In this document: one piece after another, positions 8,120-17,653 of the stretch
Layout: every line of letters starts with the position of its first letter
Position numbering within the stretch: the first letter of the stretch is position 1
NCBI RefSeq assembly: GCF_028330965.1
Contig: NZ_JAQMUB010000083.1
Coordinates: 62,001-126,000, forward strand
Origin: Oscillatoria sp. CS-180
Lineage (GTDB): Bacteria > Cyanobacteriota > Cyanobacteriia > Phormidesmidales > Phormidesmidaceae
Direction: 5' to 3'
Length of the DNA: 64,000 nucleotides
Notes under the pieces: generated by a model
What the model was told of the DNA's origin: nothing
Database searches by the model: none
The model's input: only the letters and a program-made list of their open reading frames with translations
Made by a program: the position numbers and the translations under genes

Positions 8120-9457
8120 ATGTCCTCAATTCCCTATTCGATCAGTCAACCTTCTCCCAAAGCGATTCGGGGTTCGTTTTTGGATTTTGTGGACGATCCC
8201 TTCTACGTGCCCGAGACGGAGAGCGTCCGCTACGTAGCCGATGGACTCATGGTGGTGGCCAATGGGGCGATCGTGGCTTTTGGCCCATACGCTGACCTGC
8301 AGGAGAACTATGGTGAACTGCCAACGACCACCTATTCCAACCAGATCATCATGCCGGGATTTGTGGATACGCATATTCACTATCCTCAGACTGAAATGAT
8401 TGCAGCCTATGGAGAACAGCTGCTGGAATGGCTCAATCGATATACGTTTCCGACGGAGCGAAAGTTTGAATCCAAGCAATATGCTAAGGAAGTGGCAGAG
8501 ATTTTCTTAGACGAACTGCTGCGTAATGGCACAACCACAGCCATGGTTTTTGCCACCGTTTTTCCTGCGTCTGTAGATGCTTTTTTCGAGGCAGCCGAGC
8601 GCCGCAACCTTTGCATGATTGCAGGCAAGGTGATGATGGACCGGAATGCTCCAGACTTTTTGCGAGATACAGCGGTGTCCTCCTACGAGGAAACGAAGGC
8701 GCTGATTCGTAAATGGCATAAACGGGGACGCTTGCGCTACGCAATTACACCTCGTTTTGCCATTACTTCGACAGAGGAGCAATTGCGATTAGCGGGGAAG
8801 CTTTTGGAAGAATTTCCCGATGTTTATTTGCATACCCATCTGTCTGAAAACGTTGATGAAGTTGCTTGGGTACAACAGCTTTTTCCGGACTGTCAGGGCT
8901 ACCTTGATGCGTACGATATGGCGGGACTCGTCAAAGAGCGCTCAGTGTTTGCCCATGGTGTTCAACTGACCGACGCGGAATTTCAGCGACTCTCAGCAGC
9001 TCAATCCGCGATCGCCTTCTGCCCCACGTCCAATCTGTTTCTTGGCAGCGGCCTCTTCAAAATTGAGCAAGCAAAATCTGCGCACTATCCCATCAAGGTC
9101 GGTTTGGGAACTGATGTCGGTGCTGGAACTAGCTTTTCGATGTTGCAAACCGCTAACGAAGCTTACAAAGTCGCACAGCTTCGCCATCAGAAGCTATCGC
9201 CCTTCAAAGCACTGTTCTTAGCCACACTGGGAGGTGCAAGAGCACTGTGCCTAGAGGATGAGATCGGGAGCTTCGAGGTTGGCAAAGCCGCTGACTTTAT
9301 CATTCTTGATCCACAAGCGACCCCCCTGATGGCATTCCGCAATCAATCTTGCTGGCCAGAGCAGCTTGACGAGTTGGCTGAGCTGGTGTTCTCGCTGATG
9401 ATGATGGGAGACGATCGCTCAGTTCACGCAACCTACATATTGGGGCAGCAAGTTTAG
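8120..9457 (+). CDS. guaD: guanine deaminase
   Basis: Hydrolyses guanine to xanthine and ammonia in purine salvage. It belongs to the amidohydrolase superfamily: the zinc-binding HxH is in GFVDTHIHYPQTEM, the next histidines in YLHTHLSEN and FAHGVQL, and the metal aspartate in GLGTDVGAGTSFSML, which is the guanine-deaminase form of this motif. An upstream in-frame start exists at 8066, but the ATG at 8120 gives the family length (446 residues, starting MSSIPYS). It is divergent from cbiA and is followed by a strong bidirectional hairpin. Confidence 0.93.
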   Translation: MSSIPYSISQPSPKAIRGSFLDFVDDPFYVPETESVRYVADGLMVVANGAIVAFGPYADLQENYGELPTTTYSNQIIMPGFVDTHIHYPQTEMIAAYGEQLLEWLNRYTFPTERKFESKQYAKEVAEIFLDELLRNGTTTAMVFATVFPASVDAFFEAAERRNLCMIAGKVMMDRNAPDFLRDTAVSSYEETKALIRKWHKRGRLRYAITPRFAITSTEEQLRLAGKLLEEFPDVYLHTHLSENVDEVAWVQQLFPDCQGYLDAYDMAGLVKERSVFAHGVQLTDAEFQRLSAAQSAIAFCPTSNLFLGSGLFKIEQAKSAHYPIKVGLGTDVGAGTSFSMLQTANEAYKVAQLRHQKLSPFKALFLATLGGARALCLEDEIGSFEVGKAADFIILDPQATPLMAFRNQSCWPEQLDELAELVFSLMMMGDDRSVHATYILGQQV

Positions 9458-9481
9458 CGACAGTAATAACCTATTGATCGC

Positions 9482-9507
9482 CAAAGGGCGCCCTTAGACG
9501 CCCTTTG
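9482..9507. terminator. hairpin between guaD and psaL
   Basis: Perfect 9-bp stem CAAAGGGCG / CGCCCTTTG with an 8-base loop, lying between two convergent genes. Neither side has a strong T run, so it may act as a weak bidirectional terminator or a transcript-end stabiliser. Confidence 0.6.
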
Positions 9508-9534
9508 AAGCATTTAGGAACTTTATCCCTAAAT

Positions 9535-10017
9535 CTAGCTATGACCACCCGAGACAACGGCTAGAAGCGTTGGCATGTTAGCCGCCAACAGGTAAGCAAA
9601 CGTTGCGCCACCGATTCCACCAATGAGGAATCCACCCGCAAATTCACTCCAGCCTTCATCAGAGGCAAAATCGTCTGGAGGGTTGAAAGGTGTTGTGGTG
9701 TTAGCTACAGCTGAGTTGACCCCAGCTCCTGAATAGATAGACAGGCAGGCCGTAAGGATGACCACCAATGCCGCAGCCGATAACAGCCCGGCTAGTCCTG
9801 GAATGTCTGAATCCCGCAGAGGACCCAGAAGAGCAAACGGCCCATATAGCAAATAGCCATGTGCCATACCGATTTCGAGTCCCCGACGCTGCGGAGACAG
9901 TCCTCGGCGGTAAGCAGGCAGATTGCCAATAAAGGCTTTGGTAAAGCCAGAAGAGTTTAGCGGCGTTTCTAGATTGCCGACTTGGGGATCAATCGCAGGC
10001 TTAATAGCATCCGACAT
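9535..10017 (-). CDS. psaL: photosystem I reaction centre subunit XI PsaL
   Basis: Thylakoid membrane subunit through which PSI monomers contact each other in trimers or tetramers. The 160-residue product has the family blocks LPAYRRGLSPQRRGLEIGMAHGY, GPFALLGPLRD and FLIGGIGGATFAYLL, with three hydrophobic segments. The loop between the second and third helix (TTTPFNPPDDFASDEGW) resembles the heterocystous-cyanobacterial form. It is the last gene of psaF-psaJ-psaL, 69 bp after psaJ, and has the SD-like AAGGAC before its ATG. The unusual order matters for PSI oligomeric state (see findings). Confidence 0.96.
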   Translation of the reverse strand: MSDAIKPAIDPQVGNLETPLNSSGFTKAFIGNLPAYRRGLSPQRRGLEIGMAHGYLLYGPFALLGPLRDSDIPGLAGLLSAAALVVILTACLSIYSGAGVNSAVANTTTPFNPPDDFASDEGWSEFAGGFLIGGIGGATFAYLLAANMPTLLAVVSGGHS

Positions 10018-10086
10018 GTCCTTGAATTCTCCTACTCACGAAACGACAAATACATAGTAGTTTTTCCAATAGCGATGCTCCAGCCT

Positions 10087-10212
10087 CTACGGATGGAGTA
10101 GCAAATCAGGAAAAAAGCGATTGAATTCAATGAGGATGCCTGCAGTAAATGCCAGCCAAATTGTGGCAATCACTGGAGCCGTAGATAGGTAAGTGAGAAA
10201 GTTCTTATCCAT
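10087..10212 (-). CDS. psaJ: photosystem I reaction centre subunit IX PsaJ
   Basis: A 41-residue single-helix protein, [20 protein letters not shown] at the start and [13 protein letters not shown] at the end, a near-exact fit to PsaJ in length and motif (YLSTAPV, FFPD). It sits at the edge of PSI, stabilises PsaF and binds chlorophyll and carotenoid. It lies 35 bp downstream of psaF, with which it is normally cotranscribed. The gene is shorter than 60 codons, so automatic ORF calling easily misses it; I read it directly from the minus strand. Confidence 0.95.
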   Translation of the reverse strand: MDKNFLTYLSTAPVIATIWLAFTAGILIEFNRFFPDLLLHP

Positions 10213-10247
10213 GAGCGCTCTCGAACAACAGCAGATTAGTGATGTGC

Positions 10248-10748
10248 CTAACGAGGAGACACGGTGATTTCATCGTCCTTAGCAAACATTTCGCCGCTGA
10301 GGATTTCTTTAGCAGCAGTCAAAGGCCAAGCAAAGCCAGAAAGGGAGCACTTGATAGCCAGAGGCACATCGATAATGATCTCTTTCTCTTCGGGGTTCTT
10401 CTCTCCCCGTACGGCAATGATGTAGAGCCGACCGACCCAGCCAATCCAGCCAGCAATATACAAAAATAGGAGACTTGGAATGAGGAACTCACCGGCATGA
10501 GCCAAGTCACCATCTACGACTAAATGAGGTAGTCCTTCTGGACCACAGAGCAAGCTAGAGCTGCCGTAAAAATCAAAACGCGCCTTATCTTTTGTAGTAG
10601 AGGCATTAGCAGCACGCTGCTGGAAAGCAGCATTTTCACCGCAAGGGGTGAGGCCAGCCACATTGTCACCTGCAATGCTTGCAGATGCGGGTAGCGCGAA
10701 ACCGAACCAGAGAGAAATTACTAGAGCCAGAGCAAACAACCGTCGCAT
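10248..10748 (-). CDS. psaF: photosystem I reaction centre subunit III PsaF
   Basis: Lumen-exposed PSI subunit; in algae and plants it docks plastocyanin or cytochrome c6, in cyanobacteria that role is minor. The start at 10748 gives 166 residues with a signal peptide ending at about ASA ([23 protein letters not shown]). Two conserved cysteines are seen in LTPCGEN and SLLCGPEG, then the transmembrane part [22 protein letters not shown]. It is the first gene of psaF-psaJ-psaL and divergent from tsaD. A plastocyanin gene is in the same window. Confidence 0.96.
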   Translation of the reverse strand: MRRLFALALVISLWFGFALPASASIAGDNVAGLTPCGENAAFQQRAANASTTKDKARFDFYGSSSLLCGPEGLPHLVVDGDLAHAGEFLIPSLLFLYIAGWIGWVGRLYIIAVRGEKNPEEKEIIIDVPLAIKCSLSGFAWPLTAAKEILSGEMFAKDDEITVSPR

Positions 10749-10932
10749 ACGTGGTTTCCCTTTATTACGCAAAGGTCAAAGTTTTGAAATCAAAACGTTA
10801 AGTTATTTGTAGGGATTTTTCCCAACCTGGACGCCATAATACCCTGCCCTCGATACCCGGTAAAGCAAAGCTGGGAAGGGGTTTACATCTCTCAAACTTT
10901 TTGAATAAGTTTTTTCTAAATTCTTTTTGAAA

Positions 10933-11979
10933 ATGAAAACTGTCTTGGCTTTAGAAACCAGTTGCGATGAAACAGCGGTAGCAATTGTCCGCGATCGCAC
11001 TGTTCTCAGCAGCGTTGTGGCCTCTCAAATTGACATTCATCGCCGCTATGGTGGTGTTGTTCCTGAAGTGGCGTCGCGAGCGCACGTTGAAAATTTAGGC
11101 GCGGTGATTGAGACCGCTTTTCAACAGGCAGATGCTGGCTGGAGCGACATTGACGGCGTTGCGGCGACCTGTGCTCCGGGCCTCGTGGGCGCTTTGATGG
11201 TAGGCGTCACGGCGGGCAAAACCCTTGCCATGCTGCACGATAAGCCTTTTTTGGGAATTCATCACCTGGAGGGCCATATCTATGCGTCTTATCTCAGCCA
11301 GCCAAATTTACAGCCGCCTTTTCTTTGCCTACTGGTCTCTGGCGGTCATACTAGCTTGATTCACGTTAAAGACTGTGGTGATTATGTGACTTTGGGCAAA
11401 ACCCGGGATGATGCTGCTGGAGAAGCGTTTGATAAGGTGGCGCGACTATTAGACCTAGGCTATCCCGGCGGTCCAGTGATTGATCAGTTAGCAACGACGG
11501 GCGATGCCAGCGCATTCGTCTTGCCTGAAGGCAACATTTCCCTCCCAGGCGGAGGCTATCATCCTTACGATTCCAGCTTCAGCGGTCTGAAAACAGCCGT
11601 ACTTCGTTTAGTGCAATCTCTCCAAATGAAAGGCGTTGAGCCGCTCCCCGTGGCAGACCTATCGGCCAGTTTTCAAGCAACTGTAGCTAAAGGATTAACT
11701 AAACGCGCTGTGAAATGTGCGATTGACTACGATCTTCAGGCGATCGCTGTTGGCGGCGGCGTCGCTGCTAACAGTGGTTTACGCCAGCATTTATCGACCG
11801 CAGCCCAAGCAAAGGGCCTCACTGTGCTCTTTCCGCCTCTGAAGTACTGCACCGACAATGCCGCCATGATTGGCTGTGCAGCGGCTGATCACCTTGATCG
11901 CGGACACACCTCAACCCTGGCATTGGGAACGCGATCGCGCATGTCCTTGATGGATGTCATGGCGCTCTACGAGAGTTGA
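10933..11979 (+). CDS. tsaD: tRNA N6-threonylcarbamoyladenosine transferase TsaD
   Basis: Transfers the threonylcarbamoyl group to A37 of ANN-decoding tRNAs. The N-terminal [15 protein letters not shown], the metal-binding histidines in [19 protein letters not shown] and [12 protein letters not shown] are all as in the ASKHA-fold TsaD/Gcp family. A TTG two codons upstream is possible, but the ATG at 10933 is used (348 residues). It is divergent from psaF, with about 180 bp between them; neighbouring of these two genes is seen in other cyanobacteria. Confidence 0.96.
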   Translation: MKTVLALETSCDETAVAIVRDRTVLSSVVASQIDIHRRYGGVVPEVASRAHVENLGAVIETAFQQADAGWSDIDGVAATCAPGLVGALMVGVTAGKTLAMLHDKPFLGIHHLEGHIYASYLSQPNLQPPFLCLLVSGGHTSLIHVKDCGDYVTLGKTRDDAAGEAFDKVARLLDLGYPGGPVIDQLATTGDASAFVLPEGNISLPGGGYHPYDSSFSGLKTAVLRLVQSLQMKGVEPLPVADLSASFQATVAKGLTKRAVKCAIDYDLQAIAVGGGVAANSGLRQHLSTAAQAKGLTVLFPPLKYCTDNAAMIGCAAADHLDRGHTSTLALGTRSRMSLMDVMALYES

Positions 11980-12193
11980 CTACCCGGAGCGCGACGATAA
12001 AGCCATCAAACTGACTCAATACGCTGCTGGAAAATTGTGGGAAAAAGCCTGTCAGACCTTGAAAATCCGTAGCGGCTGTCGCATAAATTTTGAAAACTCA
12101 GGAAAAGCTGTTCCAAAATTCCAAAGGCTGAGTACTATATAAGCCACGAAAAACCATCTGTTTTAAGCACTTTGGGTTCATCGGGCACTCGTA

Positions 12194-12700
12194 ATGAAAC
12201 CTGGCAGCAAATACTACCCCCTATATGAGCGACTTTCGCAGAACGAGGGCGACACGCTCGCTCTGACGATAGACGAGATCGAAGCGCTCCTCCCCACCAA
12301 ACTTCCGTCCTCCGCACGGGTCAATCGTTCTTGGTGGAGCAACCGCAATAGCGGAGCACTCCAAGCAACCGCTTGGATCGAAGCTGGATACCTGACCGAG
12401 ATCATTGATCTCGACACGCAAACGATCACCTTTAAGAAACCTCAAGAAACCTATGTTGTTCAGCAGGTGAACGGTCAGATCAAATGGGACAAACTGGCTA
12501 TCCGCTCGCTTAGGAAATATATGAAGATGACCCAGTCTCAGTTTGCAGAAACTATGGGCGTGCGTCGTCAAACGATTAGTGAGTGGGAAAACGGTGTCTA
12601 CCTTCCTGATCGCTCCACTATGAAACACTTGGGTCTTGTCGCTGAGAAGGAATCGTTCGAACCTCTCTTTGAGGACGAATTGCCGACGGAAATAGAGTAG
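12194..12700 (+). CDS. DUF7662 domain fused to an XRE-type helix-turn-helix
   Basis: A 168-residue protein of two parts. Residues 6-80 (KYYPLYERL, IDEIEALL, LPSSARVNRSWWSN) match the DUF7662 type of small domain. Residues 104-150 are an XRE/Cro HTH: SLRKYMKMTQSQFAETMGVRRQTISEWENG. The combination suggests a DNA-binding regulator whose N-terminal domain senses or binds something unknown. It is not next to a restriction system or toxin that I can identify. A perfect 10-bp palindrome lies 30 bp downstream. The ATG at 12194 is the natural start. Confidence 0.75.
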   Translation: MKPGSKYYPLYERLSQNEGDTLALTIDEIEALLPTKLPSSARVNRSWWSNRNSGALQATAWIEAGYLTEIIDLDTQTITFKKPQETYVVQQVNGQIKWDKLAIRSLRKYMKMTQSQFAETMGVRRQTISEWENGVYLPDRSTMKHLGLVAEKESFEPLFEDELPTEIE

Positions 12701-12731
12701 TTCCTACTTCACTAATGGAGGTTATTGCAAG

Positions 12732-12752
12732 GTGCACTGCTCAGCAGTGCAC
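12732..12752. promoter_or_regulatory. perfect palindrome after the HTH gene
   Basis: Stem of 10 bp, GTGCACTGCT / AGCAGTGCAC, around one central base. It could be a terminator hairpin without a T tail, or an operator of the adjacent HTH regulator. It also lies about 130 bp upstream of the helicase gene. No second copy was noticed in the window. Confidence 0.45.
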
Positions 12753-12878
12753 TCAATTTAAGTTGGCCGCTGATCACCCTATGAGTTACAGAATCCAAGG
12801 TCCATCTTGATGAGGGCGGGGCGTTCTGAGTAAGACGCACTAGAATGGACGCAGTTCATTCGTTGTGTGTAGGATCCA

Positions 12879-15581
12879 GTGCTCAATCTGGAAACGCTTT
12901 TCCCCTTTCAACTCGATACTTTTCAAAAAGATGCAGTTCAGGCGCTAAACGAGGGCAAATCTGTTGTTGTCTGTGCTCCTACTGGCTCTGGCAAGACGTT
13001 GATTGGCGAGTACGCTATTTATCGAGCCTTAGACACTAATAGACGAGTTTTTTATACAACTCCCTTGAAGGCGCTATCGAATCAAAAATTACGAGATTTT
13101 CGTGAACAGTTTGGTGCTAAGAATGTCGGCTTGCTGACGGGGGATACTGCCATCAACCGCGATGCACCAGTGGTGGTGATGACAACTGAAATCTTTCGCA
13201 ACATGCTGTACGGCACTCGTATTGGTGAGGTAGGGACGTCACTAGCAGATGTCGAGGCGGTTGTGCTGGACGAGTGCCACTATATGAACGATCGCCAGCG
13301 AGGCACTGTCTGGGAAGAATCTATCATTTACTGTCCGCCTGAAATACAGGTTGTGGCTCTGTCTGCAACGGTAGAAAACGGAGATCAGCTAACGGACTGG
13401 CTATGTCAAGTTCACGGTCCCACAGAACTGATTTATTCAGACTTTCGTCCCGTTCCGCTCGACTTTCACTATTGCCATAGCAAAGGGTTGTTTCCTCTCC
13501 TGGATGAGACCGGAAACAAAATTAATCCGCGTCTGAAACAGCGCCGTCGTCAAACCTCTTCTCGCAAAGGTAAGAAGGATGGCTTGAGTATTCCTTATGT
13601 GGTGGGCCAACTCCATCAGAGAGACATGCTGCCCGCTATCTATTTTATTTTCAGTCGCCGGGGGTGCGATCGCGCTGTCACAGGGATGGGCAACGTTTCG
13701 CTAGTCAACGAACAGGAATCTGCTCAGCTCCAGCAAAAGATTGACGAATTTCTAGCCTGGAATCCAGACGCTGCTAGAGCGGGACAAGTAGAACCCCTCT
13801 ATCGAGGCATTGCCGCTCACCATGCCGGTATCCTTCCTGCTTGGAAGGGTTTAGTTGAAGAACTGTTCCAAGCAGGACTCATCAAAGTCGTCTTTGCTAC
13901 CGAGACCCTGGCGGCAGGGATCAACATGCCGGCCCGTACAACCGTCATTTCTAGCCTGTCTAAACGAACCGACAGTGGACATCGTCTACTGATGGCTTCA
14001 GAATTTCTGCAAATGTCGGGCCGAGCGGGCCGACGCGGCATGGATGATTTGGGGCATGTCGTCACGATTGAAACGCCGTTTGAAGGAGCCAAAGAAGCGG
14101 CGTACTTAGCCACGGTTGGCCCGGATCCCTTGGTGAGTCAGTTCACGCCCAGCTACGGCATGGTCCTAAATTTGCTTCAGCGGCATACTCTGGAGGAAGC
14201 CAGATCGCTGATTGAGCGCAGTTTTGGACAATACCTTGCCAACCTGCATCTAGCCCCTCAGCAGGCCGCTATCGACAATCTCAAGGCTGAGCTAGAGCAT
14301 GTTCGTGCTCAGGTTGAAGCCTTTGACGAAGCCGTGTTTGCCGACTACGAAAAACTACGAGAGCGCTTGCGAGAAGAAAAGCGTCTCTTGAAAACTCTTC
14401 AACAACAGGCTGCAGAGGTGCTGCAAGGGGACATGGGAACGGCATTAGCTTTTGCGATCGCAGGCACAACGCTGTCGCTCAAAGGTAAGCATGTTCCTGT
14501 GGCTACTCCTTTACCCGCAGTACTCGTCAGCAAAGTGCCTAGCTCGGGTCACTTTCCCTACCTAATTTGCCTGACTCAAGACAACCGCTGGTACGTTGTT
14601 GCCACGGGTGATGTGGTCGGTCTCCACGCAGAATACACTCGCATTGCTGCAGTAGACGACTTAGTGCCGCCTGCTGACATGCCCCACAAGCCCGGCCAAC
14701 ACCGCAAAGGCAATGCGGAGACTGCCACGATTGCTTGCCAAATTCCACAGGCCCCTCCTTTGGCAGAGGTTGCGCCCGAAGTGAAAGACCAGCTGGACCG
14801 AATGCGATTAGTCGAAGAGCGCATCGAAGAGCATCCAGCTCGTGAATATGGCAATCCCAAACGGCTGCTGAAGCAATTCCGTCGGATTCAGCGAATGCAG
14901 GGTGAGATTCGCGATCGCGAGCAGACTTTGTCCAACTCTAGCGATCGCTACTGGCAGGAATTCGCTAGCATCATGGCCGTCTTGGAACACTTTGGCTGTC
15001 TTGAAGACAATCAGCCGTCTTCCCTGGGCGAGACTGCTGCAGCCATTCGAGGAGACAATGAACTGTGGCTAGGGCTAGCTCTATCATCGGGCCAATTTGA
15101 TGAGCTTACGCCTCCTCAGCTTGCCTCTGCCTGCGCTGCTCTCGTGATGGAGAGTGCCCGTCCCGATACGTGGGTCGACTATCATCCGTCTCCTGTGGTG
15201 GATGCGGCCTTGGCTAGCCTCAAGCGACTTCGCCGAGAACTGTTTCAGCAGCAGCGACGTCATAACGTCATGTTTCCGATCTGGATGGAATATGAGCTGA
15301 TTGGTCTTGTAGAAGAGTGGGTCAGCATGGGACAGAAAGCCGAGATGGTTGCTCCTGAAGGATTTGGAGTAGGAAAGCAGGGGGGCGATCGCAGCGACTG
15401 GACAACGCTATGCAGCAATACCAGTTTGGACGAAGGCGACATCGTTCGTGTCCTACGGCGTACCCTAGATTTTCTGTCTCAAATTCCCCACGTTCCCCAT
15501 ATCTCAGCCCAATTGCAATCCAACGCCCGTCAAACCTGTGATTGGATGAATCGCTTCCCCGTTAACGAAAATATGTCGTAA
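12879..15581 (+). CDS. DEAD/DEAH-box RNA helicase, Ski2/Mtr4 (ISE2) type
   Basis: A 900-residue superfamily 2 helicase. Motif I is APTGSGKT (33-40), motif Ia TTPLKALSNQK, motif II DECHY (about 128-132), motif III SATVEN, and motif VI QMSGRAGRRG (about 377-386). DExH plus the long C-terminal DSHCT region (rSKI2 type) places it with Ski2/Mtr4 helicases; the plant chloroplast homologue ISE2 acts in RNA processing. It likely works in RNA decay or ribosomal RNA maturation. The start is a GTG at 12879 with AGGA five bases upstream. The C-terminal ~20 bases overlap a GNAT remnant on the other strand. Confidence 0.9.
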   Translation: MLNLETLFPFQLDTFQKDAVQALNEGKSVVVCAPTGSGKTLIGEYAIYRALDTNRRVFYTTPLKALSNQKLRDFREQFGAKNVGLLTGDTAINRDAPVVVMTTEIFRNMLYGTRIGEVGTSLADVEAVVLDECHYMNDRQRGTVWEESIIYCPPEIQVVALSATVENGDQLTDWLCQVHGPTELIYSDFRPVPLDFHYCHSKGLFPLLDETGNKINPRLKQRRRQTSSRKGKKDGLSIPYVVGQLHQRDMLPAIYFIFSRRGCDRAVTGMGNVSLVNEQESAQLQQKIDEFLAWNPDAARAGQVEPLYRGIAAHHAGILPAWKGLVEELFQAGLIKVVFATETLAAGINMPARTTVISSLSKRTDSGHRLLMASEFLQMSGRAGRRGMDDLGHVVTIETPFEGAKEAAYLATVGPDPLVSQFTPSYGMVLNLLQRHTLEEARSLIERSFGQYLANLHLAPQQAAIDNLKAELEHVRAQVEAFDEAVFADYEKLRERLREEKRLLKTLQQQAAEVLQGDMGTALAFAIAGTTLSLKGKHVPVATPLPAVLVSKVPSSGHFPYLICLTQDNRWYVVATGDVVGLHAEYTRIAAVDDLVPPADMPHKPGQHRKGNAETATIACQIPQAPPLAEVAPEVKDQLDRMRLVEERIEEHPAREYGNPKRLLKQFRRIQRMQGEIRDREQTLSNSSDRYWQEFASIMAVLEHFGCLEDNQPSSLGETAAAIRGDNELWLGLALSSGQFDELTPPQLASACAALVMESARPDTWVDYHPSPVVDAALASLKRLRRELFQQQRRHNVMFPIWMEYELIGLVEEWVSMGQKAEMVAPEGFGVGKQGGDRSDWTTLCSNTSLDEGDIVRVLRRTLDFLSQIPHVPHISAQLQSNARQTCDWMNRFPVNENMS

Positions 15582-15693
15582 GCAGTTTCCTTAGCATCTG
15601 ACCAACCTGTGCCGTCTCATCTGGCTCAAAGCCGATTGCCTCGGTGAGGGTCAGCAGGGCAGGCAGGTCACCGATCTGGGCAAGACGAATCAT
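15562..15693 (-). pseudogene. N-terminal remnant of a GNAT acetyltransferase
   Basis: Starting from an ATG at 15693 the minus strand reads MIRLAQIGDLPALLTLTEAI, then GFEPDETAQVGQMLRKLL, and stops at 43 residues. This is the look of the first strand and helix of a GNAT N-acetyltransferase (ADxxAL...LTEA), but the acetyl-CoA site is missing, as the frame runs into the 3' end of the helicase gene. I infer a gene truncated by a past rearrangement. The short length makes chance similarity possible. Confidence 0.4.
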
Positions 15694-15862
15694 AGGACAC
15701 CTAAGGTTCAGCTATTGAGGTCAGTCATCTTTACAGCCGTCTGATCCTAAGGAACGGGAACGTATTTAAGTATCAACTTTGAGCTTTGAATTCGCCTATA
15801 ACTCAATCATTCAAAACTCAAAACTGAGAACTTAAAATTCATTCCTAAGGAACTGGCGACAG

Positions 15863-17653
15863 CTACACAACCAGAGAGGTTTCAGCCTTGATAGCGCCCA
15901 AAGCCCCTGAATAGACGAGTCCGCGACGGGTATCTAAGGTCAAGATTGTGCCGTCTCGAACCGTCTCTGTTACGTTTTTGACGCCAACGATAACAGGAAT
16001 ACCCAGCCGCAAGCCGAGTACCGCTGCATGGCCCGTGCGATCGTCATCCTCAGTGACGATGCCGCCTGCCTGACGAATCGCATCCACAAAGTCAGCGTTC
16101 GTTTTAGAGACAACCAAAATCTCACCCGGATTGAAATCAGACACGTCTAAACCACTGTGAGCAACCCGCGCTCGTCCACTCACAGACCCCTCACCAATAC
16201 CAATGCCGTTACCCAATACAGCCGTCACGATATCGACTTTGATTAAGTCAGTGGAGCCTGAGACTCCCTGTAGGGTTCCTGCCGTCATCACGACCAGATC
16301 TCCCTCTCGAAGAAAGCCTTTTTCCTGAGCGATATTCATAGCGGCCTGAAACGTCTGGCTAGCAGAAGGCAGATCTAATACAACAAGCGGTCGGACTCCC
16401 CAGACCAGCTGCAGATGACGCGAAACATCGACATGGGGCGTCACGGCCAAAATGGGTGTCTTAGGACGAAACTTTGAGACATTGCGAGCTGTGGCACCTG
16501 ATTTGGTCAGCGTCATAATGGCTGAGGAATTCAGCTGAGACGCAATGCGGGCAACGGCCTGACTAATGGCATTAGGGATTGATCGCGGTGCGCCGACCAT
16601 ATCGTCTGCTTCATAGCCAAAGTTCTCCTGTTCTGTCCTCAAGGCAACGCGGGCCATTGTTGCAACGGCTTCAACCGGATGTTTACCCACTGCCGTTTCG
16701 TTAGACAACATGACGGCATCCGTGCCATCTAGAATCGCATTGGCAATATCGGAAACCTCTGCTCGGGTAGGTCGAGGATTATTGACCATACTGTCCAGCA
16801 TCTGAGTCGCCGTGATAACCGGGATCCCCAATCGATTCGCTGTTGCAATCAGCCGTTTTTGCAGAATCGGCACTTCCTCCGGCGGCAATTCTACGCCCAA
16901 ATCACCCCGAGCCACCATAACGCCATCAGACAGGGACAAAATGGCGTCCATTTGCTCGATCGCTTCGTGCTTTTCGATCTTAACGATGACGGGTACCCGC
17001 TTACCCACACTGGCAATCAGTTCCTTAATTTCCAAAACGTCTTGGGGGTTACGGACAAAGCTGAGAGCAACCCAGTCCACCCCCTGATTGAGACCAAAAA
17101 CAAGGTCTTTTCGGTCTTTATCCGTCAAAGCTTTGATTGAGAGATAGACCCCTGGAAAATTAACGCCCTTGTTATTAGAGAGAACCCCCCCGACAATAAC
17201 GCGGCAGTGAAGATTGCCCTGTTCACGCTCAATGGATTCCACCTTCATCTCAACTTTGCCGTCGTCGAGCAAAATCGTTGCGCCGTTGGGAACCTCTTCT
17301 GCTAAAGGCTCATAGGTGACGGAGCTGATGTTCTGAGTTCCAGGTAGAGCACGGCTTGTTAGAGTGAACTTATCGCCCTTGTTAAGATGAATTGAGCCAT
17401 TCTCGAAGCGACCCAGTCGAATTTTGGGGCCTTGCAAGTCTTGCAGAATACCGACAGGTTGATTGAGCTCAAACGAAACCTGGCGAATCAGTCGAACGCT
17501 GCGCTGATGGTCTTCATGGGTTCCGTGGGAAAAATTTAGTCGTAGGGTGGTTGCCCCGGCCTCAATGAGCGATCGCAGCACATCGGCATCTTGAGTTGCT
17601 GGCCCGATAGTAGCCACAATCTTAGTGCGTCGCAGAGCATTTCGAAATTGCAT
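15863..17653 (-). CDS. pyk: pyruvate kinase with C-terminal PEP-utilising domain
   Basis: Converts PEP and ADP to pyruvate and ATP. Family blocks: RRTKIVATIGPAT at the start, RLNFSHG, the active-site region VIVKIEKHEAIEQMD, ARGDLGVELP, TATQMLDSMVNNPRPTRAEVSD. After the normal C-terminal domain come about 100 more residues with SGRARVAHSG and GGIVTEDDDRTGHAAVLGLRLGIPVIVG, the PEP-utiliser mobile domain typical of the long bacterial form. I chose the ATG at 17653 (596 residues); an 18-residue upstream extension is possible but not like the family. Confidence 0.93.
   Translation of the reverse strand: MQFRNALRRTKIVATIGPATQDADVLRSLIEAGATTLRLNFSHGTHEDHQRSVRLIRQVSFELNQPVGILQDLQGPKIRLGRFENGSIHLNKGDKFTLTSRALPGTQNISSVTYEPLAEEVPNGATILLDDGKVEMKVESIEREQGNLHCRVIVGGVLSNNKGVNFPGVYLSIKALTDKDRKDLVFGLNQGVDWVALSFVRNPQDVLEIKELIASVGKRVPVIVKIEKHEAIEQMDAILSLSDGVMVARGDLGVELPPEEVPILQKRLIATANRLGIPVITATQMLDSMVNNPRPTRAEVSDIANAILDGTDAVMLSNETAVGKHPVEAVATMARVALRTEQENFGYEADDMVGAPRSIPNAISQAVARIASQLNSSAIMTLTKSGATARNVSKFRPKTPILAVTPHVDVSRHLQLVWGVRPLVVLDLPSASQTFQAAMNIAQEKGFLREGDLVVMTAGTLQGVSGSTDLIKVDIVTAVLGNGIGIGEGSVSGRARVAHSGLDVSDFNPGEILVVSKTNADFVDAIRQAGGIVTEDDDRTGHAAVLGLRLGIPVIVGVKNVTETVRDGTILTLDTRRGLVYSGALGAIKAETSLVV

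Noticed and set aside
11954-12142. 62-codon ORF after tsaD
   Set aside because: It begins inside tsaD in another frame and has no recognisable domain; I cannot tell a remnant from chance.
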